This document shows positions 33,645 through 42,721 of a stretch of DNA of 64,000 bases, piece by piece. Under the pieces are notes generated by a model that saw only the letters and a program-made list of their open reading frames with translations, searched no databases and was not told the origin of the DNA. Position 1 is the first letter of the stretch, and each line of letters begins with the position of its first letter. A program made the translations under genes and the position numbers. The stretch spans positions 1 through 64,000 of the forward strand of contig JAYPEX010000009.1 of the NCBI GenBank assembly GCA_038125995.1, written 5' to 3'. This DNA comes from MAG-120531 sp038125995. GTDB taxonomy: Bacteria; Bacteroidota; Bacteroidia; Flavobacteriales; Flavobacteriaceae.

Positions 33645-33652
33645 TATCTTTG
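33645..33652 (+). promoter_or_regulatory. -7 element of ybeY-mnmG
   Basis: TATCTTTG, perfect TAnnTTTG, 20 nt before the GTG start of ybeY; it should serve ybeY and mnmG. No clear -33 at the usual distance. Confidence 0.5.
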
Positions 33653-33672
33653 CAACCATTATATACTTAAAG

Positions 33673-34092
33673 GTGATCGAATATTCTTATAATACTGATT
33701 TTGATTTAACACAAGCTAATGAAATTAGCTTGTGGTTACAAAATGTAGCTCAATCAGAGAACTTTGAAATTGCTGATTTAAATTATGTTTTTGTTTCTGA
33801 CGATGAACTCTATGAAATGAATGTTAAGTATTTGAATCACAACACATTAACCGACATCATCACCTTTAATTATGTTGAAAATGAGTTAGTTTCAGGAGAC
33901 ATTTTTATTTCTGTTGATCGCGTTAAGGATAATGCAGTTGATTTCAATGTTTCTTTTGAACATGAATTACTCAGAGTCATGGTTCATGGCCTACTTCATT
34001 TGATGAATTACAACGACAAGACTGATGAAGAACAAGAATTGATGACCCAAAAAGAAGAGGATAAACTAAAAATGTTCCACGTGGAACACTAA
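33673..34092 (+). CDS. ybeY: Endoribonuclease YbeY (rRNA maturation)
   Basis: Zinc-dependent endoribonuclease acting on 16S rRNA 3' ends; 139 residues from a GTG start, the only suitable start after the -7 element. The metal motif is HGLLHLMNYND (HGxLHLxxxD), with TDIITFNY upstream as in the family. The C-terminal residues MFHVEH are encoded by a parS palindrome (34073-34088) rather than by a family-conserved tail. mnmG starts 3 bp after the stop. Confidence 0.95.
   Translation: MIEYSYNTDFDLTQANEISLWLQNVAQSENFEIADLNYVFVSDDELYEMNVKYLNHNTLTDIITFNYVENELVSGDIFISVDRVKDNAVDFNVSFEHELLRVMVHGLLHLMNYNDKTDEEQELMTQKEEDKLKMFHVEH
34073..34088. other. parS site 1 (ParB-binding palindrome)
   Basis: TGTTCCACGTGGAACA, a perfect 16-bp palindrome identical to the ParB-binding consensus TGTTnCACGTGnAACA. 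It covers the last codons of ybeY and lies 7 bp before mnmG. parS sites cluster around chromosomal origins. Confidence 0.92.
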
Positions 34093-34095
34093 AAT

Positions 34096-35964
34096 ATGTT
34101 CGATAAAAAGTACGATGTTATAGTTGTTGGTGGCGGACATGCCGGCGCAGAAGCTGCAGCTGCAGCTGCTAATATGGGAGCTTCTACCCTGTTGGTAACT
34201 ATGCAATTGCAAAATATTGCTCAAATGTCATGTAATCCAGCTATGGGTGGAATTGCTAAGGGACAAATTGTAAGAGAAATTGATGCTCTCGGAGGTTATA
34301 GCGGAATCGTCTCTGATACTTCTGCTATCCAGTTCAAGATGCTTAATAAATCTAAGGGGCCCGCTATGTGGAGCCCAAGAACTCAAAATGATCGTATGCT
34401 CTTTGCAGAACACTGGAGATTGATGTTGGAGCAGACCCCCAATGTCGATTTTTATCAAGACATGGTCAATGAATTAATCATCAGAGATTCTAAAGTTTGT
34501 GGCGTTAAAACTTCTCTAGGAATTTCCATAGAAGCTGACGCTGTAATTCTTACTAATGGTACATTTTTAAATGGTCTAATTCACATAGGAGAAAAACAAT
34601 TCGGAGGAGGTCGCGCTGGAGAAAAAGCAGCCACAGGAATTACTGAACAATTAGTTGATTTAGGCTTTGATTCTGGAAGAATGAAAACAGGAACTCCGCC
34701 TAGAGTAGATGGTAGATCTTTAAACTATGATTTAATGATTCCTCAACCAGGAGATATTAATCCTGCAACGTTTTCATACACCAATACGAAACCATTAAAG
34801 CGACAATTGGATTGCTACATGACCCACACCTCTAATGAGGTGCACAACCTTTTAAAAGAAGGTTTTGATCGCTCTCCTATGTTTAATGGTAGAATCAAAT
34901 CTTTAGGGCCGCGTTATTGCCCCTCTATCGAAGATAAGATCAATCGTTTTGCTGATAAAGATGCTCATCAAATTTTTGTAGAACCTGAAGGATGGAACAC
35001 TGTTGAAGTGTATGTCAACGGATTCTCAACTTCACTTCCTGAAGATGTACAATTTAAAGCCTTGCGTTCTGTAAAAGGGTTTGAAAAAGTTAAGTTCTTT
35101 AGACCTGGTTATGCCATTGAATACGACTACTTCCCTCCTACTCAATTAAAGCATAGTTTGGAAACAAAACTAATTTCAAATCTATTTTTTGCAGGTCAAA
35201 TTAACGGTACTACCGGCTATGAGGAAGCAGCTGCACAAGGACTAATGGCAGGTATAAATGCCCATTTAAAAATTAACGAAAAGGAGCCCTTTGTCCTTCA
35301 AAGAGACGAAGCTTATATTGGAGTTTTGATTGACGATTTAATTACTAAGGGAACAGAAGAGCCTTATCGTATGTTTACTTCTAGGGCAGAATATAGAACC
35401 TTGCTTCGACAAGACAATGCGGATTTTAGACTCACAGCACGTGCCTTCAACTTAGGTATTGCTAAACAAGATCGAATGGATCGAATGGAGCATAAGATGA
35501 AAGAATCTCAAGAGTTTGTAGAGTTCTTTAAAGAAACTTCCATTTCACCGAATCAAATAAACCCCATTTTGGAAGAGGTAGGTTCTGCCTCAGTAAAGCA
35601 AGGTGGGAAACTATTCAAAGTTTTTTCTCGTCCAAAAGTAAGCTTGGAACAGCTTAGTAAGTTAGATGTAGTTGCTTCTTATATTGAAGAAAACAACCTA
35701 GATGTAGAGGTTTTAGAACAGGCAGAAATTCAAGTAAAATATGCCGGATATATTGAAAAGGAAAAGAACAATGCTGATAAATTACACCGTTTGGAATACG
35801 TTAAAATTCCAGAACACTTTGACTATTCAAAATTCAAATCTTTGTCTTTTGAAGCTCGCGAGAAGCTACAGTCAATACAACCAGCAAGTATCGCACAAGC
35901 TTCTCGAATCAGCGGTGTTTCTCCATCAGACATTAGTGTTTTATTAGTAGCTTTAGGAAGATAA
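34096..35964 (+). CDS. mnmG: tRNA uridine-5-carboxymethylaminomethyl modification enzyme MnmG
   Basis: FAD protein that with MnmE modifies the wobble uridine of several tRNAs; 622 residues. The FAD-binding fold is at the N-terminus (VVGGGHAGAEAAAAAANMG), followed by SCNPAMGGIAKGQIVREIDALGG (shown in parts: SCNPAMGGIAKG) and GRMKTGTPPRVDGR. The C-terminal MnmE/tRNA-binding helical part spans about 550-622. The gene sits between two parS palindromes. Its old name gidA reflects its frequent location next to oriC. Confidence 0.97.
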   Translation: MFDKKYDVIVVGGGHAGAEAAAAAANMGASTLLVTMQLQNIAQMSCNPAMGGIAKGQIVREIDALGGYSGIVSDTSAIQFKMLNKSKGPAMWSPRTQNDRMLFAEHWRLMLEQTPNVDFYQDMVNELIIRDSKVCGVKTSLGISIEADAVILTNGTFLNGLIHIGEKQFGGGRAGEKAATGITEQLVDLGFDSGRMKTGTPPRVDGRSLNYDLMIPQPGDINPATFSYTNTKPLKRQLDCYMTHTSNEVHNLLKEGFDRSPMFNGRIKSLGPRYCPSIEDKINRFADKDAHQIFVEPEGWNTVEVYVNGFSTSLPEDVQFKALRSVKGFEKVKFFRPGYAIEYDYFPPTQLKHSLETKLISNLFFAGQINGTTGYEEAAAQGLMAGINAHLKINEKEPFVLQRDEAYIGVLIDDLITKGTEEPYRMFTSRAEYRTLLRQDNADFRLTARAFNLGIAKQDRMDRMEHKMKESQEFVEFFKETSISPNQINPILEEVGSASVKQGGKLFKVFSRPKVSLEQLSKLDVVASYIEENNLDVEVLEQAEIQVKYAGYIEKEKNNADKLHRLEYVKIPEHFDYSKFKSLSFEAREKLQSIQPASIAQASRISGVSPSDISVLLVALGR

Positions 35965-35970
35965 TCAAAT

Positions 35971-35986
35971 TGTTCCACGTGGAACA
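35971..35986. other. parS site 2 (ParB-binding palindrome)
   Basis: A second perfect TGTTCCACGTGGAACA palindrome, 6 bp after the mnmG stop and 1,898 bp from the first. Two full 16-bp matches so close together are very unlikely by chance. Confidence 0.92.
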
Positions 35987-36010
35987 TATTGGTTTTTTTA
36001 AATTCAAATT

Positions 36011-36856
36011 ATGAGCAGATCTCCACTTAAAGTAAAAGATTTTAGCTGTAGTTTAGAAGACTTCAGCTTGGAATACGACGCTCACTATAAACTACTACGC
36101 ACAACTCCTGTTCCTTCCGATATTGAAAAGTATTATCCACGGGAGGAATACATCTCCCATCAAAACGAAGCAAAAGGATTGGTGAGTATCGTTTATCAAA
36201 TAGTCAAAAACTATACAAGTTCTCGTAAAATTAAATTGTTTCATAAACTAGTTGATTCTTCTTCCTCCTCTGTTCTAGATTACGGCGCAGGAAATGGCTT
36301 TTTGGTTTCTAAATTAAAAGAACAAAATTGGAATGCTTTTGGAGTTGAACCGAGTTCTTATGCTCGTAAACAGGCGGAGCATTTTAACATCGAACTCTAT
36401 TCATCATTAGAAGAGCTGGGTGATCAAAATTTTTCAGCGATTAGTCTCTGGCATGTTTTAGAGCACGTTCCCAATTACAAAGAAGCCCTTATTCAATTAA
36501 CGACTCTTTTAGTAGAGGAGGGCTATTTGATTTTAGCGTTACCTAATTACAATTCTTGGGACGCATCTTATTATAATTCTTTTTGGGCCGCTTATGATGT
36601 CCCAAGACACGCTTATCATTTTTCAAAAGATTCAATTCATATTATTGCTCAAGAATTTAATTTAAAAGTTCTTAAGATCCAACCCATGCTTTTTGATTCT
36701 TTTTATGTAAGTTATTTATCAGAAAAAAATAAAGGATCCAAAATCCCATTCCTTAAAGGAGTTTTTATTGGATTTCTTTCCAACGTTGTAGGATTCTTTA
36801 AAAAGGAGTATTCTTCCCATGTTTACATCCTTCAAAAGCCCAAAAAGATCAAATAA
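36011..36856 (+). CDS. Class I SAM-dependent methyltransferase
   Basis: A 281-residue methyltransferase of the Methyltransf_23 type. The SAM-binding motif I is VLDYGAGNG (about residue 89), the acidic loop follows in FGVEPSS, and the motif-IV-like ISLWHVLEHVPN and LVEEGYLILALPN segments are present. A hydrophobic C-terminal stretch (about 245-265) may touch the membrane. The YNSFWAAYDVPRHAYHF block resembles sugar or lipid methyltransferases of polysaccharide loci, but the substrate is unknown. It starts 25 bp after the second parS site. Confidence 0.85.
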   Translation: MSRSPLKVKDFSCSLEDFSLEYDAHYKLLRTTPVPSDIEKYYPREEYISHQNEAKGLVSIVYQIVKNYTSSRKIKLFHKLVDSSSSSVLDYGAGNGFLVSKLKEQNWNAFGVEPSSYARKQAEHFNIELYSSLEELGDQNFSAISLWHVLEHVPNYKEALIQLTTLLVEEGYLILALPNYNSWDASYYNSFWAAYDVPRHAYHFSKDSIHIIAQEFNLKVLKIQPMLFDSFYVSYLSEKNKGSKIPFLKGVFIGFLSNVVGFFKKEYSSHVYILQKPKKIK

Positions 36857-37000
36857 AGCCCGCAGCCTTTTTAATTTTTTTAATAAAGGGATTTGCTTTA
36901 CAATTTTGCAAAAGTCGCTTAGAGGTCTTTATATGAAGTCGATTTCGATAAGAAACGATTATTAATCGCGTGTTATGCTATAAGAAACGTCTATAATTGT

Positions 37001-37396
37001 TTAAAGAGCCATTTCTGACAGATAGAGGCTTGTCATGCAGACTAAAATATAGATCATCAAATTTGCAGAGGATTGATAATCTTTTGCGATTCGTTGACCG
37101 ATGAGTAAGATCAAAAAACAACTAAACGAAGCCAAGCTTCCGAGATAAACAAATTGAAAATTCTCAAAACGAATAAGTTCATACAGACCATAAAGCAATA
37201 ACATACTGCTGATCAATTCCAGAGCGATTATTACATAAAAAAGAAGATTGATATAAGGAAGAACCACGGTATCTTTAAAATGTTCTTTTAGCCAATATTG
37301 ATAGGATGAAATGTCTACTAATTTTTCACCTATACTAAAGATAAACGTGATGAGTAAACTCATAGACAAGAGCATAACTGCCGTGGAACTAATCAT
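37001..37396 (-). CDS. DoxX-like small membrane protein
   Basis: A 131-residue protein with four predicted membrane helices (about 5-22, 47-70, 78-100 and 110-128). The layout and the IGEKLVD...YWLKEHF loop after helix 1 resemble DoxX/MauE-type proteins, but no diagnostic motif is certain. Its start overlaps the holB stop by 4 bp (ATGA type), so it is translated from the holB message. Function unknown. Confidence 0.6.
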   Translation of the reverse strand: MISSTAVMLLSMSLLITFIFSIGEKLVDISSYQYWLKEHFKDTVVLPYINLLFYVIIALELISSMLLLYGLYELIRFENFQFVYLGSLASFSCFLILLIGQRIAKDYQSSANLMIYILVCMTSLYLSEMAL

Positions 37397-38544
37397 TTTA
37401 TACCAGTAGGTTTTTTATGAATATATCTTGTGAGCTCTAGGGCCATATCGGTTAGAATGATTTTGGAATTTCCATTTCTTTCGATGTGATACATGGCCTT
37501 TTCAAGCGCTTCGACGATGAACTCAATATTGTTTTCGTGAACATAAACAGCGAATTTTTCAAAGTCAAAACCGGCGACATCTACCTTCATAAAACACAAT
37601 TTATCGACACCGTAGTTGGCCATAAGAGCTTGACGCATCATTCTTAAAGCGTAATTCAAAAAATTCTTTTGAGTTTCTCTTCCTGTTTTTGATACTTCTG
37701 TAGCCCACATCAACAAATCGTGTACAGCAGCTTTGTTGCCTTTAGCCTTAAATGCTATTCGAACCCAATGTACAAACCACCTAGCAAATACCTGGTCTTC
37801 TGAAGTGTTGTGAATTAAATCAAAAGCCTTGTTGAGATCTCCATGGGCTCTATGGGCAAGTTCTTTTGCTTTGTCAAAAGAAACCCCTTTATCAATAAGC
37901 GCTACCTCGATTTCAGATTCTGAGATTCGTTTGAAAAAACTGATTTGACAACGCGAACGAATCGTTGGTAATATATTTTCAACGGAATCAGCAACTAAAA
38001 TAAAAACGGTGTCTTCTGGGGGTTCTTCCAAGAGCTTCAGCAATTTGTTAGCCGTCTCGGTATTCATGGTATCTGCCCGCCAAATAATCAACACCTTATA
38101 GCCTCCTTCATAGGATTTAAGGGAGGTCTTTTTAACAATTTCAGAAGCTTCGTTGACTCCTATTCTCCCCTGTTTATTTTCAACTCCTAAGACCTGATAC
38201 CAGTCGAAAAGATTCCCGTAGGGTTGATCGATTAAGAAGTTTCTCCACTGTTCTGTAAAGTGATCGCTGACTGGCTTTTTAAATTCAGTTGTCGGAACCA
38301 CCGGATATGCGAAGTGGATATCAGGATGATTAAAATGAGAACATTTGATTAGACAGGAATCTCTTAGTTGTGGATCTAAGTGCTTACTAGACACGAGTTC
38401 TGTCGCAAAAGCCAGGGCCATTCCTAGCGTCCCACTGCCCTCTTCTCCAATGAATAAGTGCGCGTGAGCCACTCTTGACTTGTCAATCGAAGCTTTAAGT
38501 TGCTTTGCTATAAGTGTATTTCCAATAAGCTCGTCAAATTGCAT
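37393..38544 (-). CDS. holB: DNA polymerase III delta' subunit
   Basis: Clamp-loader subunit of 383 residues. It has the AAA+ arrangement of delta': FDELIGNTLIAKQLKASI at the start, a degenerate Walker A (GEEGSGTLGMA, without the usual Lys-Thr), LLKLLEEPPEDTVFIL, and the SRC motif in TIRSRCQ. The missing lysine fits the known lack of ATPase activity in delta'. The zinc-binding cysteines of the clamp-loader ATPases are reduced to an isolated pair (CLIKC). It is co-transcribed with the DoxX-like gene. Confidence 0.92.
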   Translation of the reverse strand: MQFDELIGNTLIAKQLKASIDKSRVAHAHLFIGEEGSGTLGMALAFATELVSSKHLDPQLRDSCLIKCSHFNHPDIHFAYPVVPTTEFKKPVSDHFTEQWRNFLIDQPYGNLFDWYQVLGVENKQGRIGVNEASEIVKKTSLKSYEGGYKVLIIWRADTMNTETANKLLKLLEEPPEDTVFILVADSVENILPTIRSRCQISFFKRISESEIEVALIDKGVSFDKAKELAHRAHGDLNKAFDLIHNTSEDQVFARWFVHWVRIAFKAKGNKAAVHDLLMWATEVSKTGRETQKNFLNYALRMMRQALMANYGVDKLCFMKVDVAGFDFEKFAVYVHENNIEFIVEALEKAMYHIERNGNSKIILTDMALELTRYIHKKPTGIK

Positions 38545-38651
38545 ACGCTAATATAACAAAGACCGTTTAATCAGCTTCTACAGTTCGTTAAATAATTAAA
38601 AGCAGCTTTTTAGAATTAACATTTGAACTGTTAGTTTTAGGCAGAATTAAG

Positions 38652-38659
38652 TACATTTG
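38652..38659 (+). promoter_or_regulatory. -7 element of pgk
   Basis: TACATTTG, perfect TAnnTTTG, 22 nt before the pgk ATG at 38682. A TTTG at 38622-38625 lies 26 nt upstream, which is longer than the normal spacing. Confidence 0.5.
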
Positions 38660-38681
38660 TGTTTCAAAAATTATAACTATT

Positions 38682-39878
38682 ATGAAAAGCATTTCTGAAA
38701 TTGATTTTAAGGGAAAAACCGTACTGATTCGCGTTGACTTTAATGTGCCATTAAACGAGGATAAAAAAGTTACAGATAACAATAGAATTACTGCTGCAAA
38801 ACCAACAATTGACGCAGTTGTAAAAGGAGGAGGAAAAGCCGTTTTAATGAGCCATTTAGGAAGACCGAATGGAGAGCGAAATTTTGATTTTTCACTGAAG
38901 CATATTTTATCTGAAGTAGAGGCGGTTTTAGGGCAGAACGTTGTTTTTTCAGAAGAATGCGTGGGAGCTACTGCAAAAGAAGCGGTTGATTCACTAGCTG
39001 CAGGAGGAATCCTATTATTGGAAAACTTGAGATTTCATAAAGAAGAAACGGTAGGAGATGAAGTTTTTGCAAAAGAGCTTTCTGAATTAGCCGATTTTTA
39101 TATCAACGACGCCTTTGGAACTGCTCATAGGGCTCATGCTTCAACAACTGTAGTAGCACAATTCTTCAAAGGAAACTGTTGTTTTGGCAGTCTATTGGCA
39201 AAAGAAATTGACGCAATTGAAAAGGTGATGAGAACAGGTGAAAAGCCAATTACCGCAATCCTTGGAGGATCTAAAGTTTCTTCAAAAATCACGATTATAG
39301 AAAACATCTTAGACAAGGTTGATCATATGATTATCGGTGGAGGTATGGCGTATACCTTTATCAAGGCACAAGGAGGATCGATTGGAAACTCTATTTGTGA
39401 GGACGATAAAATGGAATTAGCTCTTGATATTTTAAAACAAGCGAAGGCTAAAGGCGTTCAAATTCACTTACCAGTAGATGTGGTGGCGGGGGATGATTTT
39501 AGCAACGACGCCAACACGAGAGTATTTCCAAGTAATGCCATCGAAAAGGGATGGGAAGGAATGGATTCCGGACCTGAAACTCAAAAGCATTCTAGAGAAA
39601 TTTTATTGTCTTCTAAGACCATCTTGTGGAATGGTCCTGTAGGAGTTTTTGAAATGGACACCTTCTCAAAAGGAACCATCAATATCGGAAATTCTATAGC
39701 TGACGCCACTAAAGCAGGAGCCTTTTCACTTGTTGGCGGAGGTGATTCAGTTGCAGCTGTAAAACAATTTGGCTTTGAGCACAAAGTCACTTATGTGTCT
39801 ACTGGAGGTGGAGCGATGTTAGAATCCTTAGAAGGAAGAACGCTTCCTGGAATCGCCGCGATCTACGAAATGGCCTAA
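38682..39878 (+). CDS. pgk: Phosphoglycerate kinase
   Basis: Glycolytic and gluconeogenic kinase of 398 residues. VLIRVDFNVPLN (substrate binding), LMSHLGRPNG, the INDAFGTAHRAHAST signature, ILGGSKVSSKI and the nucleotide-binding LVGGGDSVAAV are all present. It heads a plus-strand run with the lytic transglycosylase gene 4 bp downstream. Confidence 0.97.
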   Translation: MKSISEIDFKGKTVLIRVDFNVPLNEDKKVTDNNRITAAKPTIDAVVKGGGKAVLMSHLGRPNGERNFDFSLKHILSEVEAVLGQNVVFSEECVGATAKEAVDSLAAGGILLLENLRFHKEETVGDEVFAKELSELADFYINDAFGTAHRAHASTTVVAQFFKGNCCFGSLLAKEIDAIEKVMRTGEKPITAILGGSKVSSKITIIENILDKVDHMIIGGGMAYTFIKAQGGSIGNSICEDDKMELALDILKQAKAKGVQIHLPVDVVAGDDFSNDANTRVFPSNAIEKGWEGMDSGPETQKHSREILLSSKTILWNGPVGVFEMDTFSKGTINIGNSIADATKAGAFSLVGGGDSVAAVKQFGFEHKVTYVSTGGGAMLESLEGRTLPGIAAIYEMA

Positions 39879-39882
39879 TCAG

Positions 39883-41364
39883 ATGAAAAAAATAACGGTC
39901 TTTGGGTTTTTTATTCTTGTATTCTTGGGGGTCAGCGCTCAAGAGGGAACTACTGTTTCATTAGAACAAAAACCCAAAGACAGTATTAAAAGCAAGAAAG
40001 AAACTCCTCGAGTCTTTCAGGATCTTTTAGCGACTGCTCACACCGACAGTCTCTGGCTTGCTTCTTTAGCAGAGATGATTCCCCTTGGAGAAATCGCCTC
40101 AGACTTAGTAGCCCCTATCGATCACAGTGATTTTAAGAAAGACAGCATTATGAGTCGTTTGGATCTATTAGATCAGAAGACGATTTTCAATGTGACTTAC
40201 CATCCTTCATTGGAATCCGTTATTCGCACCTTTCTAACTGATAAAAGGGAATTGATGCAGCGTGTTTTAGATCGTTCAAAATATTACTTTCCACTATTTG
40301 AACAAGAATTAGACGCGGCTGGATTACCTCTGGAGATCAAGTATTTGGCTATTGTTGAATCAGCCTTAAATCCACAGGCCAAATCAAGAGTTGGAGCCAC
40401 AGGACTTTGGCAGTTTATGTATGCCACCGGTAAGATGCATCAGCTTTCTGTTTCAAACTACGTGGATGATCGTCAAGACCCTGTAAAATCGACAAAAGCA
40501 GCTGTCGCCTATCTCAAGCAACTCTATAAGATTTTTGGGGATTGGAATCTCGCTTTAGCAGCCTATAATTCGGGTCCTGGAAACGTCAATAAAGCGATTC
40601 GAAGATCCGGCGGAAAGAAAGACTTTTGGGCCATAAGACCCTTTTTGCCTCGTGAAACTTCAGGATATGTTCCAGCTTTTATGGCCAGTATGTTCATTTT
40701 TGAATATGCGGAAGAACTCGGATTTCAAAACAGAGCCATTGACACACCGCTTTATGCAACGGATACCATTCACGTCAAGAACTGGATTAACTTCGAGCAG
40801 GTTTCGAGACTGGCAAATGTCGATATCGAAAAAATAAAACAACTCAATCCGTCTTATAAACTCGACATTGTTCCATATGTAAAAGGCTCTGATTTTAGTC
40901 TTCGATTACCCCTCGATGCTCTTGGTCGATTTGTTGCCAATGAAGACAGCATCTATTCCGTAATCGCAGCTGAGTTTGAAGCCAACAAACCCAAAAGCCC
41001 AATGCTCGTAGAGGCTGAAGCTCCTCTGAGGTATCGTGTTCAAAGTGGTGATTTCTTAGGAAAAATCGCTGAAAAATACGGAGTGTATGTCAGTCAAATT
41101 AAGCGTTGGAACAACTTGAGTTCCAACACCATTCAAGTTGGCCAACTGCTGCTTATTTATCCTAGAAAATTTCCAAAGACGACTGCAACTTCGACAACTA
41201 GTTCGAATCAAAAATACTATACGGTTCGCTCTGGAGATTCGCTCTGGAGTATCTCTAAGAAATTTAATGGCATAAGTTTTGAGGATTTAAAAAAGTGGAA
41301 TGCACATTTGGGGTCTAATATTGCTGTTGGTACCAAGGTGCTTTTGTGTAACTGCACGCCTTAA
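39883..41364 (+). CDS. LysM-containing lytic transglycosylase (MltD-like)
   Basis: Periplasmic murein-cleaving enzyme of 493 residues with a signal peptide (ending near VSAQEG, about 20). The SLT domain (about 120-270) carries the catalytic Glu in LAIVESALNPQAKS, followed by VGATGLWQFMYATG and NLALAAYNSGPGNVNKA. Two LysM domains follow near the C-terminus (about 384-430, YRVQSGDFLGKIAEKYG; and 446-490, YYTVRSGDSLWSISKKF), which bind peptidoglycan. It closely follows pgk and precedes DUF4837 by 3 bp. Confidence 0.94.
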   Translation: MKKITVFGFFILVFLGVSAQEGTTVSLEQKPKDSIKSKKETPRVFQDLLATAHTDSLWLASLAEMIPLGEIASDLVAPIDHSDFKKDSIMSRLDLLDQKTIFNVTYHPSLESVIRTFLTDKRELMQRVLDRSKYYFPLFEQELDAAGLPLEIKYLAIVESALNPQAKSRVGATGLWQFMYATGKMHQLSVSNYVDDRQDPVKSTKAAVAYLKQLYKIFGDWNLALAAYNSGPGNVNKAIRRSGGKKDFWAIRPFLPRETSGYVPAFMASMFIFEYAEELGFQNRAIDTPLYATDTIHVKNWINFEQVSRLANVDIEKIKQLNPSYKLDIVPYVKGSDFSLRLPLDALGRFVANEDSIYSVIAAEFEANKPKSPMLVEAEAPLRYRVQSGDFLGKIAEKYGVYVSQIKRWNNLSSNTIQVGQLLLIYPRKFPKTTATSTTSSNQKYYTVRSGDSLWSISKKFNGISFEDLKKWNAHLGSNIAVGTKVLLCNCTP

Positions 41365-41367
41365 ATT

Positions 41368-42357
41368 ATGAAGAAAATTCTTGTCATTCTAGCTATTTTA
41401 TCGACCTTAGGCTCTTGTAAGAACACTACAGATTCCGATTATACTTTTTTACCTAAATCCATAGGCCCCATTCATTCCGTTTTGGTTGTCATGGAAGACG
41501 CACTATGGAATTCAGCACTAGGAGACAGTATTCGTTCTTCTTTTTACGCCCCCGTTAAAGGGCTTTCGCTTGTGGAATCTCGTCTGCAGATTCAGCACAT
41601 TCCACCCTCCATATTTACGGGAACCATCAAGCAAAACAGAACCGTTTTATTTGCGGAAATAGATTCGCTTTCTCAAGCCTATATGAGACAAGACGTCTAT
41701 GCCACGCCCCAGCAGGTTGCTGTGATTAAAGGCAGAACAACCCAGGAGTTGATCGATTCCTTTGCGGATCACTATGAGGAGTTTATAGAGGCGTTTAGAG
41801 ATATAGAATTAGCAGAAACTCAAGAGCGCTTTAAGCGATCTCTGAGCAAAGATAAATGCCTTGAAGAGCTCTTTGGAGTTCGATTGAATATGCCGTCGAT
41901 CTATCAACTCGGAAAAAAGTCGGATGACTTTCTTTGGTTTGATCGCCCAGTGCCCAAGGGGACCTTAAACCTCATTGCCTACGAACTGCCTTCAGGAGTT
42001 TTTACACAGCCCAATGATTTAGTTGGAGACCTTATTTTTAGAAGAGATGCGGTAGTGAGTGAACATATTCCAGGACCAGATGTCCCTGGCAAAACAACTT
42101 ATATGCTTACTGAAAACATCTTGAGACCTTATGTAAAAGCTGTTACAGTTTCTGGACTACCGGCTGTTGAAATGAGGGGGATGTGGGAAATGCACAACTA
42201 TGCGATGGCTGGACCCTTTGTAAGCTATTTTATCAACGACAAGAAAAACGACCGTATATTAGTGCTCGAGGGCTTTGTGTTTGCTCCAAATGAGCTCAAG
42301 CGCAATCTTTTATTTGAACTAGAAGCCATTATTAAAACGCTTGAAATAGTCGAATAA
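41368..42357 (+). CDS. DUF4837-family lipoprotein
   Basis: A 329-residue lipoprotein (STLGSC, Cys17) of a family confined to Bacteroidota as far as I know (DUF4837). Recognisable blocks are PKSIGPIHSVLVVMEDALWNS at the start (shown in part: GPIHSVLVVMED) and MRGMWEMHNYAMAGPFVSYF near residue 270 (WEMHNYAMAGPF). Function unknown. It ends the pgk-transglycosylase run, just before a terminator. Confidence 0.82.
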   Translation: MKKILVILAILSTLGSCKNTTDSDYTFLPKSIGPIHSVLVVMEDALWNSALGDSIRSSFYAPVKGLSLVESRLQIQHIPPSIFTGTIKQNRTVLFAEIDSLSQAYMRQDVYATPQQVAVIKGRTTQELIDSFADHYEEFIEAFRDIELAETQERFKRSLSKDKCLEELFGVRLNMPSIYQLGKKSDDFLWFDRPVPKGTLNLIAYELPSGVFTQPNDLVGDLIFRRDAVVSEHIPGPDVPGKTTYMLTENILRPYVKAVTVSGLPAVEMRGMWEMHNYAMAGPFVSYFINDKKNDRILVLEGFVFAPNELKRNLLFELEAIIKTLEIVE

Positions 42358-42359
42358 AA

Positions 42360-42379
42360 AAACCGCTCTAAGGCGGTTT
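42360..42379. terminator. Terminator between convergent DUF4837 and tatA genes
   Basis: Stem AAACCGC / GCGGTTT with a 6-nt loop. On the minus strand it is followed by a run of T, so it best serves tatA; on the plus strand it starts 2 bp after the DUF4837 stop and has only a short T-run. Confidence 0.75.
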
Positions 42380-42406
42380 CTTACAATTTTATTTTAAGAA
42401 AATAAC

Positions 42407-42601
42407 TTATTCTTTGTTTTCCTTTTTAGGGTCCACAGTGTCGTTTTCTTCTTTAGAAGCGTCCTTAAACTCTTTAATTCCACTTCCTAATCCGCGCATT
42501 AATTCTGGAATTTTCTTTCCTCCGAATAAGAGTAATACGAGAATTACTACAATTACGATTTGGTATGGTCCAGGAATTAAGGGTAAAAACAGTGATGTCA
42601 T
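42407..42601 (-). CDS. tatA: Sec-independent protein translocase TatA/E
   Basis: Pore-forming subunit of twin-arginine export; 64 residues from ATG 42601. One membrane helix (about 8-25, YQIVIVVILVLLLFGG), the FGGKKIPELMRGLG hinge and amphipathic helix, then an acidic/basic tail. The frame continues 8 codons upstream to 42625, but this runs into a perfect -7 element, so the shorter start is preferred. No tatC is in the window. Confidence 0.94.
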   Translation of the reverse strand: MTSLFLPLIPGPYQIVIVVILVLLLFGGKKIPELMRGLGSGIKEFKDASKEENDTVDPKKENKE

Positions 42602-42622
42602 GATTTTGAAATTTTGTAAAAA

Positions 42623-42630
42623 CAAATGTA
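42623..42630 (-). promoter_or_regulatory. -7 element of tatA
   Basis: TACATTTG on the minus strand, perfect TAnnTTTG, 21 nt before the tatA ATG at 42601. Confidence 0.5.
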
Positions 42631-42706
42631 ATAAAAAACTTCAAAGATGCTTGTGTTTCGACACTTTTAAGATGAATTCTCTGTATAATTCAACATTTTT
42701 TTGGCC

Positions 42707-42714
42707 TATATTTG
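42707..42714 (+). promoter_or_regulatory. -7 element of the M23 peptidase gene
   Basis: TATATTTG, perfect TAnnTTTG, 7 nt before the ATG at 42722, predicting a very short leader. Confidence 0.5.
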
Positions 42715-42721
42715 TTTTTAA

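Noticed and set aside
36857..37000. Gap between the methyltransferase and DoxX-like genes as an RNA gene
   Set aside because: No stable hairpin, tRNA-like fold or promoter pair could be read from it.
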